Under the pieces are notes generated by a model. That model was not told where the DNA came from. It ran no database searches and saw only the letters and a list, made by a program, of their open reading frames with translations. The position numbers and the translations under genes are program-made. Below are positions 45,412 to 55,749 of a stretch of DNA of 64,000 nucleotides, piece after piece. Within the stretch, counting starts at the first letter, position 1. Every line of letters starts with the position of its first letter. Source of the stretch: Mesaphorura yosii (taxonomy: Eukaryota > Arthropoda > Collembola > Poduromorpha > Tullbergiidae); contig WIXG01000225.1 of assembly GCA_009869945.1 (NCBI GenBank), positions 1 to 64,000 on the forward strand, read 5' to 3'.

Positions 45412-45723
45412 CGAATTTTAAATGTCAAATTAAATATTTAAATGTTTTCTCTTCGCCTGTATTGAACATTGTACAAGAATAAAATGAGGAGCTCCGACTT
45501 CAATTGTTTGTCCAGTTACTTTCCCTATGGGCCATCCCCCTGACCATCGATTTATTGCCAAGTTGTTTTTTATTGCCAAGTTACAATTACTGCCTATTTG
45601 TAGCCAGCTGACCTTTAGGATTGACATACACGACCTCCTCCTCGGAATATTAGTTCAATTTCATTGCGAGCAGTGTCAAAGCTCCGTTTTAAACTGGAAA
45701 ACGCCCAGCCCAGAATCAGGAAA
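45412..45723. other. Gap between the two Ly6 genes
   Basis: 312 bp with an AATAAA near 45479 for copy 1 and the short promoter of copy 2. Nothing else seen. Confidence 0.35.
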
Positions 45724-46291
45724 ATGAAGGCCAATTTGGCTCTTCTACTGGCATTATTGAGTCTAGTTGTAGACTCCAATGGTAAATAGTCGTTGCCTGA
45801 TAATTGTGAGGTCCACGAGACAATTTTCGATTGCTGCTCTCATTCCAGGCCTGAAATGCTACTCTTGTGACGACGTCCTCACCGCAAAGCCCGGCTCCTG
45901 CCAGGATCTATCGAAAGTGGAGACGCAGGAGTGCGACAGCGACAATCCCATCTGCATGCACACTGTCGTCGTGGGGGACAACATGGCGAGGTCGATCTAC
46001 ACCACGCGAGGGTGTGGGCGGTTGGAGGACGAAGAGCAGGACAAAGTTGGTCAATGTTTGGACACGGGCCCGACGACGTTGAAAGTAAAGAAGCGGTTCA
46101 TCTCCACCATTCCCGAGATGACGCAGAGATCGAGCGTGTGGGTGTGCACCTGCAACGATACGAACGCATGCAATGGAGCAGCTGGAATCAAAGTGGGGGC
46201 CGGGCAGATTCCTGGAGTGACGACCACGATTCTGGTGGCGGTCGGCGCAGGTGTCATCGGGTGGATGGGCTTCATTACCTATAATTTGTAA
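45724..46291 (+). CDS. Ly6/uPAR-type GPI-anchored protein (copy 2)
   Basis: Exon 1 (45724-45781) encodes MKANLALLLALLSLVVDSN and exon 2 (45849-46291) the rest, total 166 residues. The intron sits at the same place and phase as in copy 1, right before GLKCYSCDD. It shares the VGQCLDTGP (copy 1: LGQCLTSGP) block and the closing CNDTNACNG motif, and ends in a hydrophobic GPI-signal tail. Tandem duplication is clear, followed by strong divergence of the middle loops. Confidence 0.85.
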
Positions 46292-46833
46292 TTCCAGATT
46301 AATCAGGATTCATGATCTTGGTCATAAACTAAGCACTGATAATTTAGACACTATTTCCGTCATTTCGACGTAACTACGTTTCCGCTTTTAATTTTTTGAC
46401 CACAGATTCACAGATTCGCAAATAAAATACTGTAATAATCTTCATTTCTTCGGCATTCGATTCCATTTACTTTGTTCGCATTCTGTCGGTTTATCCTTGC
46501 ATTTGCGGCTTGTCAAAAGCTGTACGATCCTGAAACGAATTCCATGCGAAACATGCACGTGTTAATTTGCCGAGTTCATTCTTTCGTCTCGCATTGCTAC
46601 TTTCCCAAAGACATAAACTGGACTCTACTGATTTTAATTGCTTAGGACTTAGTACCATGATGCCTTACGTGACTGTGATTCTTGACTTCGATTTCCTGTG
46701 TTTACGTTATACGAAATGTTATGGCGTGGTATGAGTTAACTGTGAAGTCTCATTCAGCAAATTTGCCGCTGTCTGTCGATCGAGATCGGCATAACTGCAC
46801 TGATTACTGATTAATTAAGAACAGAATACGACC
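46292..46833. other. Intergenic, no gene seen
   Basis: About 540 bp between the Ly6 pair and the RNA polymerase I gene. A 3' polyadenylation signal AATAAA lies near 46421. Confidence 0.35.
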
Positions 46834-49800
46834 ATGATACGAAAAACTTTCGTCCACCGTGGACCGCTTCACAGCAGCGCCGAAAGCATCTCGTTCTCGC
46901 TGTATTCATCGGAAGAGATCAAAAAGTTGAGTGTGGTCAAAGTGATAACTCCTCTGGCGTTCAACAACCTGGGTCATCCATTGTACAACGGGCTGTATGA
47001 TCCACGATTGGGCCCCTACAACAATTTTGGACACTGTGCAACGTGTCAACAGGGTTTGCTTCTTTGTCCTGGTCATTTTGGGCATATAGAACTGCCCCTG
47101 CCTGTGATTAATCCACTGTTCACAAAGACACTATTGTCCATATTCCGTCTATCGTGCTTGGTTTGCCACGCAATTACGCTTCCAGGTAGGCTCCCGCCGT
47201 AATGAACGTTCTTATCCTTTAGGACCGCCAGACCAGTCCTAACTTGCATAATCTGTTTCACATAGGCAATGTAAAGGAAGTTACCATTTGTCAACTGAAA
47301 CTACTTCAACGAGGACTGCTGCAGGAGGCTCAAAACGTGGACACAGTTTGGTCAGATGAGGTGAAGGAACAAGTAGAGGAGAAAATAAAAGAATACGATG
47401 AAGCCATGGATGTTGTGGACGAGAATTTGGAAGGGGGAGCAGGTAAGGAGATATTTCAGTGCATTCAACCGAGAATTCCTTAAAATGGTATTGAACTCGG
47501 CTTCTATAATTCAGGGAAAGAATTCACCGGAACCGGTACTAGGAATGTCGAGAACGTTCGCCGCCTGATCCTTCGCTCAGTGCTTTCTCACGCCAAAATG
47601 AACATGAAGTGCACACAATGTGGGTCCATTTGCCGAAAGATGATGTTATATGAATCGAAGATTGTGTACACTCCGATAAGTGGCTCGGCCAAGGATTACC
47701 CGGAGGAACCAATGGATTTCGACGAAGGGCCCGACGAGAATACGGACACGGCACGGAAAATCGCAGGCACCATCAATTCGGGCAGAGGAGTGCAAAAGTA
47801 CTTGACACCACTCGAAGCCAAAGAGAATTTGCGTCTCGTGTGGCTAAAGGAGAGCGAATTTCTATCCGCCTTGTTTCCAGTGCTTGGGCATTCCAAGGAC
47901 GCGTGCCCAACTGACTTGTTATTTGTGGATACGGTGCCGGTTCCACCTCCTAAAAATAGACCTGTGAGTAAAATACTATCATACATGTGGCCACCTGTGA
48001 TTAACATGAGAAAAGTACATTGACTTAATGCTGATGCGCAATTTTCTTTATAGGCTCAAATGGTAAATAACCAAATGGTTGAGCATCCACAGAATATGGC
48101 GCTTCGTAACGTGTCCACGTCATGTGCAATTATGGTTTACACTCTCCAAGCCATCAAGAACGGACTGGACTCTCTTTCTCCTGAAGCAGTTGTAGGTCTT
48201 CAGCCTCCAAAGTTGGCAGATTCCCTTTAGTAGTCAATAATCTGACTTATACTTTTGCTTTGTATAGCGTGCACTCAAAACAATAACCGGTGCCACACTG
48301 AAAGATAAATTGGAAACTATCTGGAAGGAGTTGCAACTCGACGTGGATCACGTCATGGATCGCGACCGCGGCTCAGTTAGTCGGGCGGCCGCTGCACAAC
48401 TGATGGGGTTAAAACAGATAATTGAGAAGAAGGAGGGCCTGTTTCGGATGCACATGATGGGCAAAAGAGTTAACCACGCTGCGAGAACTGTGATAACTCC
48501 GGATCCAAACATCCATGTGGAAGAAATCGGAATTCCAGATTTGTTTGCGAAGACGCTCACAATTCCAATCCAAGTCACCCCTTTCAATGTTCACCAGTTA
48601 AGACGACTCGTAATAAATGGGCCAAATGTGCATCCAGGCGCCGTGTACGTCGAGAACGAGCTGGGACAACTGAGTCGTCTGGACCCGAATAACGAGAATC
48701 AGCGAATCGGGCAGGCGCAACGATTGCTCGTCCCGGATCACATAAGTCTGAACAAAACGTTCTCTGGCATCAAGACCGTTTATCGGCACCTGCAGAACGG
48801 CGACTACCTGCTGCTGAATCGACAGCCTTCGCTCCATCGGCCGTCCATCATGGCTCATCGTGCTCGCGTGCTGCACGGCGAAAAAGTATTCCGACTGCAT
48901 TACGCCAACTGCAAGCACTACAACGCTGATTTTGACGGAGACGAAATGAACGCGCATTTCCCACAGAGTTTCGTGGCCAGGGCCGAAGCTGCGTCCATCG
49001 TGAACGTCTGCAGCAATTTCCTCGTGCCAAAAGACGGGTCTCCGCTCGGTGGTCTTATCCAAGATCACATCGTTGCTGCCGTCAAACTCACAATTCGTGG
49101 TCGTTTCTTCAACCAGGCAGACTACCAGCAACTCGTCTACTTTGGTCTCTGCTCAACGACGAAGCCCATCATCACCCTGCCACCTGCGATCATGAAACCA
49201 GTGCGGCTTTGGTCTGGGAAGCAGGTTGTGAGCACCATCATTATGAATCTGATTCCCCAAGACAATTTCCCGCCTACATTCTACTCTGCCGCTAAGATTA
49301 AGCCCGAGGAATGGCGGAGAACGAAAGACGTGGCGTACAAAGCGGATCCGGGACTGACAACGTACATGTCAGAGTCCAGCGTTGTCTTCCGCAATGGCCA
49401 TCTGGTGTCTGGGGTGCTGGACAAAGTCCAGCTTGGAGCCACGCAGTACGGCCTCTGCCACGCCTTCTTTGAACTGTATGGCAATCGTGCTGTGGGAGAC
49501 CTGCTCTCCGCCTTCTCAAAGCTCATGACCAACTTTCTGCAATGGGAAGGATTCACGCTAGGTATAAAGGACGTGCTTGTCAAGGCGGACGCCGACGTCG
49601 AAAGACGGCATTACATGAAACTGGCCGCTGCAGTCGGACCGGAAGCGGCGGCTGCCGGCGTAGGGCTTGAGCGCGACCGGGATGACGACGAAGAGACGCA
49701 CAAGGCGCAGCTAGAGGAAAAACTCGAAGCATCGCATCGATCGCCGGATCCAAAAGCAAGAGCGATTGTTGACCAAGCTTACAAGCAGCACTTGGATCAG

Positions 49801-52451
49801 TTCACAAACTCCATCAATCGAAGTTGCCTTCCGTACGGCCTGGTCTCCACATTCCCTGAGAACAACCTCCAGCTGTTGGTGCAGTCAGGTGCGAAGGGAT
49901 CGACTGTGAATACGATGCAAATGTCTTGCCTGCTCGGTCAAATCGAGTTGGAAGGAAAGAGACCGCATTTGACAATGGGCGGAAGATCGTTGCCCAGCTT
50001 CAGACGTTACGACGTGACACCAAGGGCAGGTGGTTTCATTGCCGGGCGATTTTTGACCGGAATTCGGCCGCAAGAATTCTTCTTCCATTGCATGGCAGGT
50101 CGAGAGGGACTGATTGACACAGCTGTCAAGACCAGTCGAAGTGGTTACCTGCAAAGGTGTTTAGTAAAACTCCTCGAGGGCGTAGTGACGCAGTACGATG
50201 GAACAGTGCGAGACTCCGATGGAAGCGTGATCCAGTTCCGTTACGGAGAAGATGGACTCGATGTTGGCCAGTCCCAGTATTTGAAACCCAAGGCACTTGA
50301 TTTCCTTCGAATTAATTCCCACATCATCCTGAAGTCAGACACGATGAGAAAGTTGCGGAGACTTGGCTCTCAGAAGACGATCGAGACTGCCAAGCAAAGG
50401 GTAAGCAAGAATTTAACTACTTTCTCACGTGAAGTGAAATTGGCTAATTTCAATCTGATCTAATTCTTATCTTTTGCGTACTTCAGATTAAAAATTGGAA
50501 ATCTATTCACGACTTTGGGAATGGCAGTGCTGAAGGGAAAATGCGACAAAGTCCTGCTCTCACATACTTCCGGAGCCGTGACATCATCACGGAACTTATG
50601 CGCCTCAAAATCAACATTCCCGACGACAAGCGGACGCCAGGTCGCACGCTAGAAACCGACAAATTTATTCGAGCTTGGCGGATTTTGCAAGAAGAGCAAG
50701 AAAAGCAGGCGTTTAAGTTAACCAACGCGGTCGGTCGATGCCCGGATCCACTGATCAGCCACTTGCATCCTGAATCCAACTTTGGAGTTATTTCTGAGGC
50801 GCTCGAAGCACAAATTGAAGGAAAAGACGAGGACCTGAAGCGAGTTGTGTACTACAAAGCTTTAAAAGCCCTCAGCACTCCAGGCGACGCAGTTGGCGTT
50901 CTTGCAGCCCAGTCAATTGGCGAACCATCCACACAAATGACACTCAACACATTCCATTTCGCTGGTCGTGGTGAGATGAACGTGACGCTCGGAATCCCGC
51001 GTCTGCGAGAGATTTTGATGGTGGCATCGGCGAAAATTAGGACTCCAAGCATGGACATTCCTTTCAAGACCGGAGTCAGACCCCGTGCGGCGGAGAAGCT
51101 CAAGTTGCGACTGTCTCGGGTTACTCTCGAAAATGTGTTGCAGATGGTGGAGGTGAACGAGAAGGTGTCGTCCGAATTCAGAATCTACTCACTCAAGTTT
51201 CAATTCCTCCAACACTCAGATTACGCGCACCAGTTTTGCATCCGGCCGTCAACCGTGCTCAAATTCTTTGAGAAACATTTTGTACGGCAGCGACTTTGTC
51301 CGGCGATTCGTCGAGCGGCCAACATGGCGAAAGGAGCGAGTTCAGAGATCGGTTCGATTTCAACATCACGTGGTCGAAGAGTCGTAGCTGATCACGACGA
51401 GGCGCCAGTTGGACTCGGTGGCGATGAAGGCGACTCTCCTGCAAATCTTTACGATGAAATGGAAAAACGAGGAATGGGCGAAGATCATCAGAGTTCGGAC
51501 GAGGAGCCTGAAGCAGAGGATGAAGATGCGACACAAGCAATACGGAAGGCAAGGCAGACAGAAGCCGAATACGAAGAACCTGACGAGGAGATCGACGCGG
51601 AGGAAGTCGATAGGGTCGATCCTGACTTGGAGTTGGAGGACAGCATGCGAGGGAGGAAGCGCCGGTTGGACGAGGACGAGAATGCTGAAGACGCTGACGA
51701 ATCAGAATCAGGAGCCAAGCGCCGAGAGGAGGACGCAGAAGAGGAAGATTTGCCCGATGAGCGACTGTACACTGTATCATCGGAGAGTTACGATGCGAGG
51801 ATAGCCACTGTGATGGCGCTGGACGGCCTCATCCACGACTACGACTTTGACCGAATTGCAGAAGAGCACTGCACGCTCACTCTTCAACTCCCAATCAGCA
51901 CTGAGCGCATCAACCTCACGAGCATCCTCCGAGAAGAGGCTGACAAGGCTGTGATTCACCAGATAAAAGACATCAAGCGGGCGTTCATCGTGGAGCAGGG
52001 AGATAAGAGGATCCTCAAGACTGAAGGCATCAACATCCTCGCAATGACCGACTTCCATGACCTGCTCAATCTGAATCAACTCCATTGCAACAATATTCAC
52101 ACAATGGCGGAGCACTACGGAGTCGAAGCAGCTTCGCGTGTGATAGTCAGGGAAATGGCGGACGTGTTCAAAGCGTACGGAATCACAATCGATCCTCGCC
52201 ATCTGACCCTCATCGCCGACTTCATGACGTTTTCGGGTAGTTATCGCCCCTTCAACCGAATTGGCATAGAGTCCAGCCCCAGCCCACTGCAGCAGATGAG
52301 CTTTGAGACGGTCGTGACATTTTTGAGGGACGCAATTCTTGGAGGCAGAAAAGACCACCTCAAGAATCCGTCGGCGAGGCTCGTGCTGGGAAAACCAGCC
52401 CAGAATGGGACGGGATTGTTTCAACTTATGAATAATTTATCTGTTAAATGA
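46834..52451 (+). CDS. RNA polymerase I largest subunit (RPA1/RPA190)
   Basis: Six exons: 46834-47185, 47266-47442, 47515-47963, 48054-48191, 48268-50400 and 50487-52451, giving 1737 residues. Landmarks are the N-terminal zinc region (CATCQQGLLLCPGHFGHIE), the catalytic NADFDGDEMN with three Mg-binding aspartates, LLNRQPSLHRPSIM, the bridge/trigger region (GREGLIDTAVKTSRSGYLQR) and the C-terminal AAQSIGEPSTQMTLNTFH. A long acidic insert (DEEPEAEDEDATQ to EEEDLPDE) near 51490-51770 is typical of Pol I. The enzyme transcribes rRNA in the nucleolus. The last codons (LFQLMNNLSVK) are repeated 817 bp downstream by a tandem duplication. Confidence 0.96.
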
Positions 52452-53060
52452 GCCTATTATTGTAACTGGTTATATTGCTAATGAACTGGTAATGAAATGA
52501 AGAAAATAAATTGACTGACCAATGTATGTTTGTACGACCGTTTTTCAGCCAATCACTGAATGGCACTTAATCAATGTGGTAGAATGTAGACTTTGGTGGC
52601 GCAATTATTTCTTTGCGGCCAAGGCTTCGCAGGGGAGAAATAGATTTCCGTCGTACTTTTCTCAAGCTATTCTTCCCGAAGACATTGAACATTGAAATCA
52701 TTGAATTTAAGTGTCCGACATTGGGTCTCGAAGCTAAAAAAATGAATTTCGCCAACTGTACGGCTGTCACCCTGATTGTTTTGGCCGGCATTGCTGCCGG
52801 TTCAGATTATGTGAGTAAGCAAATTCCCACTGCATTCGCTGCATTGATTTGAGCCTGGAACGCCTGTTACTTTTTTGAATTGGGCTCCAATCTTGGCGGT
52901 TCGGTGGCTGCGAAGCGTCCCCTCAACTACTAGCGCCTCGCCATGCGTATCAAGATTTGTTCAAAAGACGCGGACATTTAAATTTATTTTTTTATCTGTG
53001 CATTATTCTGTTGTCAATTGGCGTGTTAGTAAAAACTCATATACATATAGAAATTATATT
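52417..53060 (+). repeat. Tandem duplication, unit 1 (RPA1 tail + peptide gene)
   Basis: Unit 1 begins at GATTGTTTCAACTTATGAAT in the last exon of RPA1 and includes its stop, 3' flank and the first small peptide gene. Unit 2 begins at GATTGTTTCAGCTTATGAAC at 53234 and runs to about 53900. Matches extend through GGCTAATGAACTGGTAATG-like 3' flank, the leader, ATGAATTTCGCCAA and GCTGCGAAGCGT. The offset is 817 bp. Confidence 0.8.
52742..52933 (+). pseudogene. Small secreted peptide gene, copy 1 (acceptor unclear)
   Basis: Exon 1 (52742-52810) encodes MNFANCTAVTLIVLAGIAAG plus SDY and ends at a GTGAGT donor in the same place as copy 2. The matching exon 2 reads GGSVAAKRPLNY and stops at 52931-52933. 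The CAG acceptor used by copy 2 (TTTGAGCAG) has become TTTGAGCCT here, and no good AG remains just before the coding block. Copy 1 therefore seems unable to splice like copy 2 and may be dead, unless an acceptor I missed is used. Confidence 0.5.
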
Positions 53061-53233
53061 GCTTGATTGGAATTGCATGGCTCAACCGACTTGATATGGC
53101 ATGAGTCAAGTCCGCAGCAGCAGCTTAGTTTTGAGACGACGCGGCGGCGAAGGTCGGCTTTCATTATCCACAAAACCCACCGTCGATGCTCGTGATGCGA
53201 TGGGTAGAACTAGATCCCCATAGACCAGAAGTA

Positions 53234-53900
53234 GTAGATTGTTTCAGCTTATGAACAACTTATCTATTAAATGAATTGATTGCATTGGCTTTATTGCTAA
53301 TGAGCTGATAACGCAGTGAAGAAAATTAATTATCTGGCCAATGAAACATTTAAAATCGTGGAAAAAGTATTTCAGCAAATCACTGAATGGCTCCTAATCA
53401 ATCAAAGTGGTTTTTGGTCGTGCAATCATTTCCTTGTGGCTACGGCCTCGCAAAAGCTGAAAATAAATCGACTTCGGTCTTGCTTTTCTCGGGCCATTGT
53501 TTCCGAAGACGTTGAAGATTAAAGTCATTGACGTGTCCGATCATAACTCTCGAAACTGAAAAATGAATTTCGCCAAGTGTGTTGCTGTCGCTGTGATCGT
53601 TTTGGCTGCGTTGGTCTCCGGGATCGCAGCTGACGACGATTATGTGAATAATCAATTTCGTAGTATTAATTTCGCATTGATTTTTACTGAAGCACTTCTT
53701 GATTTGAGCAGGGTCGCGGTGTTGGTGGCCCCGTAGCTGCGAAGCGTTCAATCAATTACTAGGGCCGTGCTTGTCAAGATTGGTTCAAGAGAAGACGTGG
53801 ACTGGACTTTTAATTTAAATTGATTTAAATTTTTTTTGTTTAATATTCTGTTGGCAATTGGTATTGGCATATTTGTGTAGTCGAAAATAATATCATAACC
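53234..53900 (+). repeat. Tandem duplication, unit 2
   Basis: Repeats the last codons of RPA1 as non-functional sequence (reading LFQLMNNLSIK, then stop), followed by the second small peptide gene. The orphan copy of the RPA1 tail shows the direction of the duplication: the polymerase gene is the source, and its last codons came along as passenger. Confidence 0.8.
53563..53762 (+). CDS. Small secreted peptide precursor, copy 2
   Basis: Exon 1 (53563-53643) and exon 2 (53712-53762) join in phase 0 across a 68-bp intron (GTGAAT donor, GAGCAG acceptor) to give 43 residues. The signal peptide is MNFAKCVAVAVIVLAALVSG, cleaved near GIAA. The remainder is DDDYGRGVGGPVAAKRSINY, with a dibasic KR before the C-terminal SINY. 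This looks like a short secreted or neuropeptide-like precursor; copy 1 has KR before PLNY, so the KR and final NY are conserved. No family recognised. Not in any long ORF, but splice sites and the paralogue support it. Confidence 0.6.
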
Positions 53901-55155
53901 AGTTATAAATATTGCTTGATTGTAATTGTAATGGCTCGATCGGAGGTGTCGGTCGAATCTCCTGCAGTGGAATTTCTCCCTTCAGCATCCTTCCACCGTC
54001 CCTCGTGAGTCTCAGATAGTAGTCGGCCGAACACCGCGTCCCGTCCTCGTCCAGGTTCACGAATCCCGCTCCAACCGGAGCCATCGACTCATCCTCGGCT
54101 GTTTTGGCGATCTGGTTTGCCTCGTTGTACTCGTCAAACATGGAAATGTAGATTCCCTGCACGCCAAGGCTCGCGTAGTTGTAGAACTGGCGCCACATGA
54201 GGTCTCCGTGAAAGCGCTGGTGAGCGGAAAGGTTTCCGGGCAGTACACACGGCTGGTAGTCGAGATTGTACTCGTCTATGAGTTCCTGGTCTGCTTTGTT
54301 GACCAGATCGTAGTAAATGTTCACGTCGTTGATGCTTCCAACTCGGCCGACCATCCAGGGCGAAATCATATCGAGTGCCAAGTACGCCTGGAGGAAGTTC
54401 GGTCTGGAGTCGGCCACTCCGGTGCGCCACATTGTCGGGACTCCGCCGATGACGTACACACCCTGCCCTTTGAACCAGTTGATGACGTCGAGTGCCTGCT
54501 CTGCCGTGAAGGGACGCCCATTGTCGTCGCTGAACCCGAAGCCCCAGATGCAGACGACTGGCTTGCCGTTCTGATATGCGTACGCCTGGGATCCGGTGTG
54601 CCTCGACATTTTATTGAGCCAATCTTCCCGCAAGTCAGCCTGCATCGATCTCCACCCGCTGACGTCGTACATGATATAGAATTTCACACCGCTCTTCTCG
54701 GCAGCAGCACGAACGAGCTCTGCCATCAAATCACGGGTCGGCCCTTCGGGTGAGGTTGGATTAAACCGTTGCAGAGCGGCTGTGTCGACTCCGTACTCGG
54801 CCATCCATTGAAAATGGACATCGAGGACCTGCGCGTCCACCGACGAGAACAGCGTGGCCGGTTGTCCGTTTCCGAGATTGGGGAAGTCTGTCTGGTAGGT
54901 TCTGTTGTACTCACGCATGTCGGGGTACGAAATGATGGCCGAGTTGGTGAGGGACGGAGGCTGTGCGTTGTTCTTTGACCAGTGCCACCACACGTTGATT
55001 GGCGAGCCATCGCCTGGGGCTGCAAACCAGCCTTGGTAACCGACTGTGATCTTCCCGACTACATCTCCGGGAGGGGAGCCGCAGGAGACGAAGGAAATTG
55101 CGGACGCGAAGGCGAGAGCGATGACGGGCAACGGCAACATTCTGATTTTACCCAT
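53893..55155 (-). CDS. GH99-like secreted glycoside hydrolase, probably acquired
   Basis: One coding exon of 420 residues from the ATG at 55155. A TTTCCAG acceptor at about 55197 upstream shows a 5'UTR intron. The signal peptide is RMLPLPVIALAFASAISFVS. The body matches a family of bacterial and fungal proteins labelled GH99/GH71-like or xylosidase/arabinosidase: VGYQGWFAAPGDGS near the start, then DVHFQWMAEYGVDTAALQRF, then YIMYDVSGW, VVCIWGFGFSDDNGRP, VIGGVPTMWRTG, MISPWMVGR and finally ISMFDEYNEANQI. Conserved acidic residues in the last block are plausible catalytic residues. It probably cleaves a plant or microbial polysaccharide. The lack of coding introns suggests horizontal transfer; the animal-like 5' intron suggests domestication. 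Confidence 0.82.
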   Translation of the reverse strand: MGKIRMLPLPVIALAFASAISFVSCGSPPGDVVGKITVGYQGWFAAPGDGSPINVWWHWSKNNAQPPSLTNSAIISYPDMREYNRTYQTDFPNLGNGQPATLFSSVDAQVLDVHFQWMAEYGVDTAALQRFNPTSPEGPTRDLMAELVRAAAEKSGVKFYIMYDVSGWRSMQADLREDWLNKMSRHTGSQAYAYQNGKPVVCIWGFGFSDDNGRPFTAEQALDVINWFKGQGVYVIGGVPTMWRTGVADSRPNFLQAYLALDMISPWMVGRVGSINDVNIYYDLVNKADQELIDEYNLDYQPCVLPGNLSAHQRFHGDLMWRQFYNYASLGVQGIYISMFDEYNEANQIAKTAEDESMAPVGAGFVNLDEDGTRCSADYYLRLTRDGGRMLKGEIPLQEIRPTPPIEPLQLQSSNIYNWL

Positions 55156-55749
55156 GCTTGAACTTTTCTTGTACTCCGACTGCGGCTGCCGAACTGGAAA
55201 GTAAAACTGTAACCAGAACGAACGCAGTAAGATCTCTAATACTACCTGCTGTGATCTTGGCTTGTAATTAGTTGTTGACACGCATCGGGCGTTCGGTCGC
55301 TGATAACCCACAACTTCGGTGGTAGCATGATTGATTCATATTTGATGATATCCACGCGTCACCGAATTAGCATTAGCAAGGCTGCCTGAAGTGATCGATC
55401 AAAATCAGGAGTGCAGTAAATGTAGTCACTACTACAGGCAGGAATCACTTAAAAACTTGTAATTGACAATGACAGACAATTTACTCATGCATTCAAATAC
55501 GTGAAAACACTTAACATTAAAACATTAAAACGTACACAAATTGATACTCAACAAGGACGACGTAAAATAAATACGAATCGAATCTGAACTTAAACTAAAT
55601 GATAAATCAACCAAATCGATTTCTAACAAATCCAACAAATGGAAATATGTCGGTTAAATAATTACTAATTAGTTTAAAACAAGAACAAAATGCCAATAAT
55701 ATTGAATAAAATCGCATGCATGCTTCTCAAAACTCAGTAAAGTTAACAA
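55156..55749. other. Intergenic, no coding gene seen
   Basis: About 590 bp. Holds the 5'UTR exon and intron of the GH99-like gene near 55190-55310 and the AT-rich 3' flank of the BTB-HMG gene (55440-55740). Confidence 0.4.
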
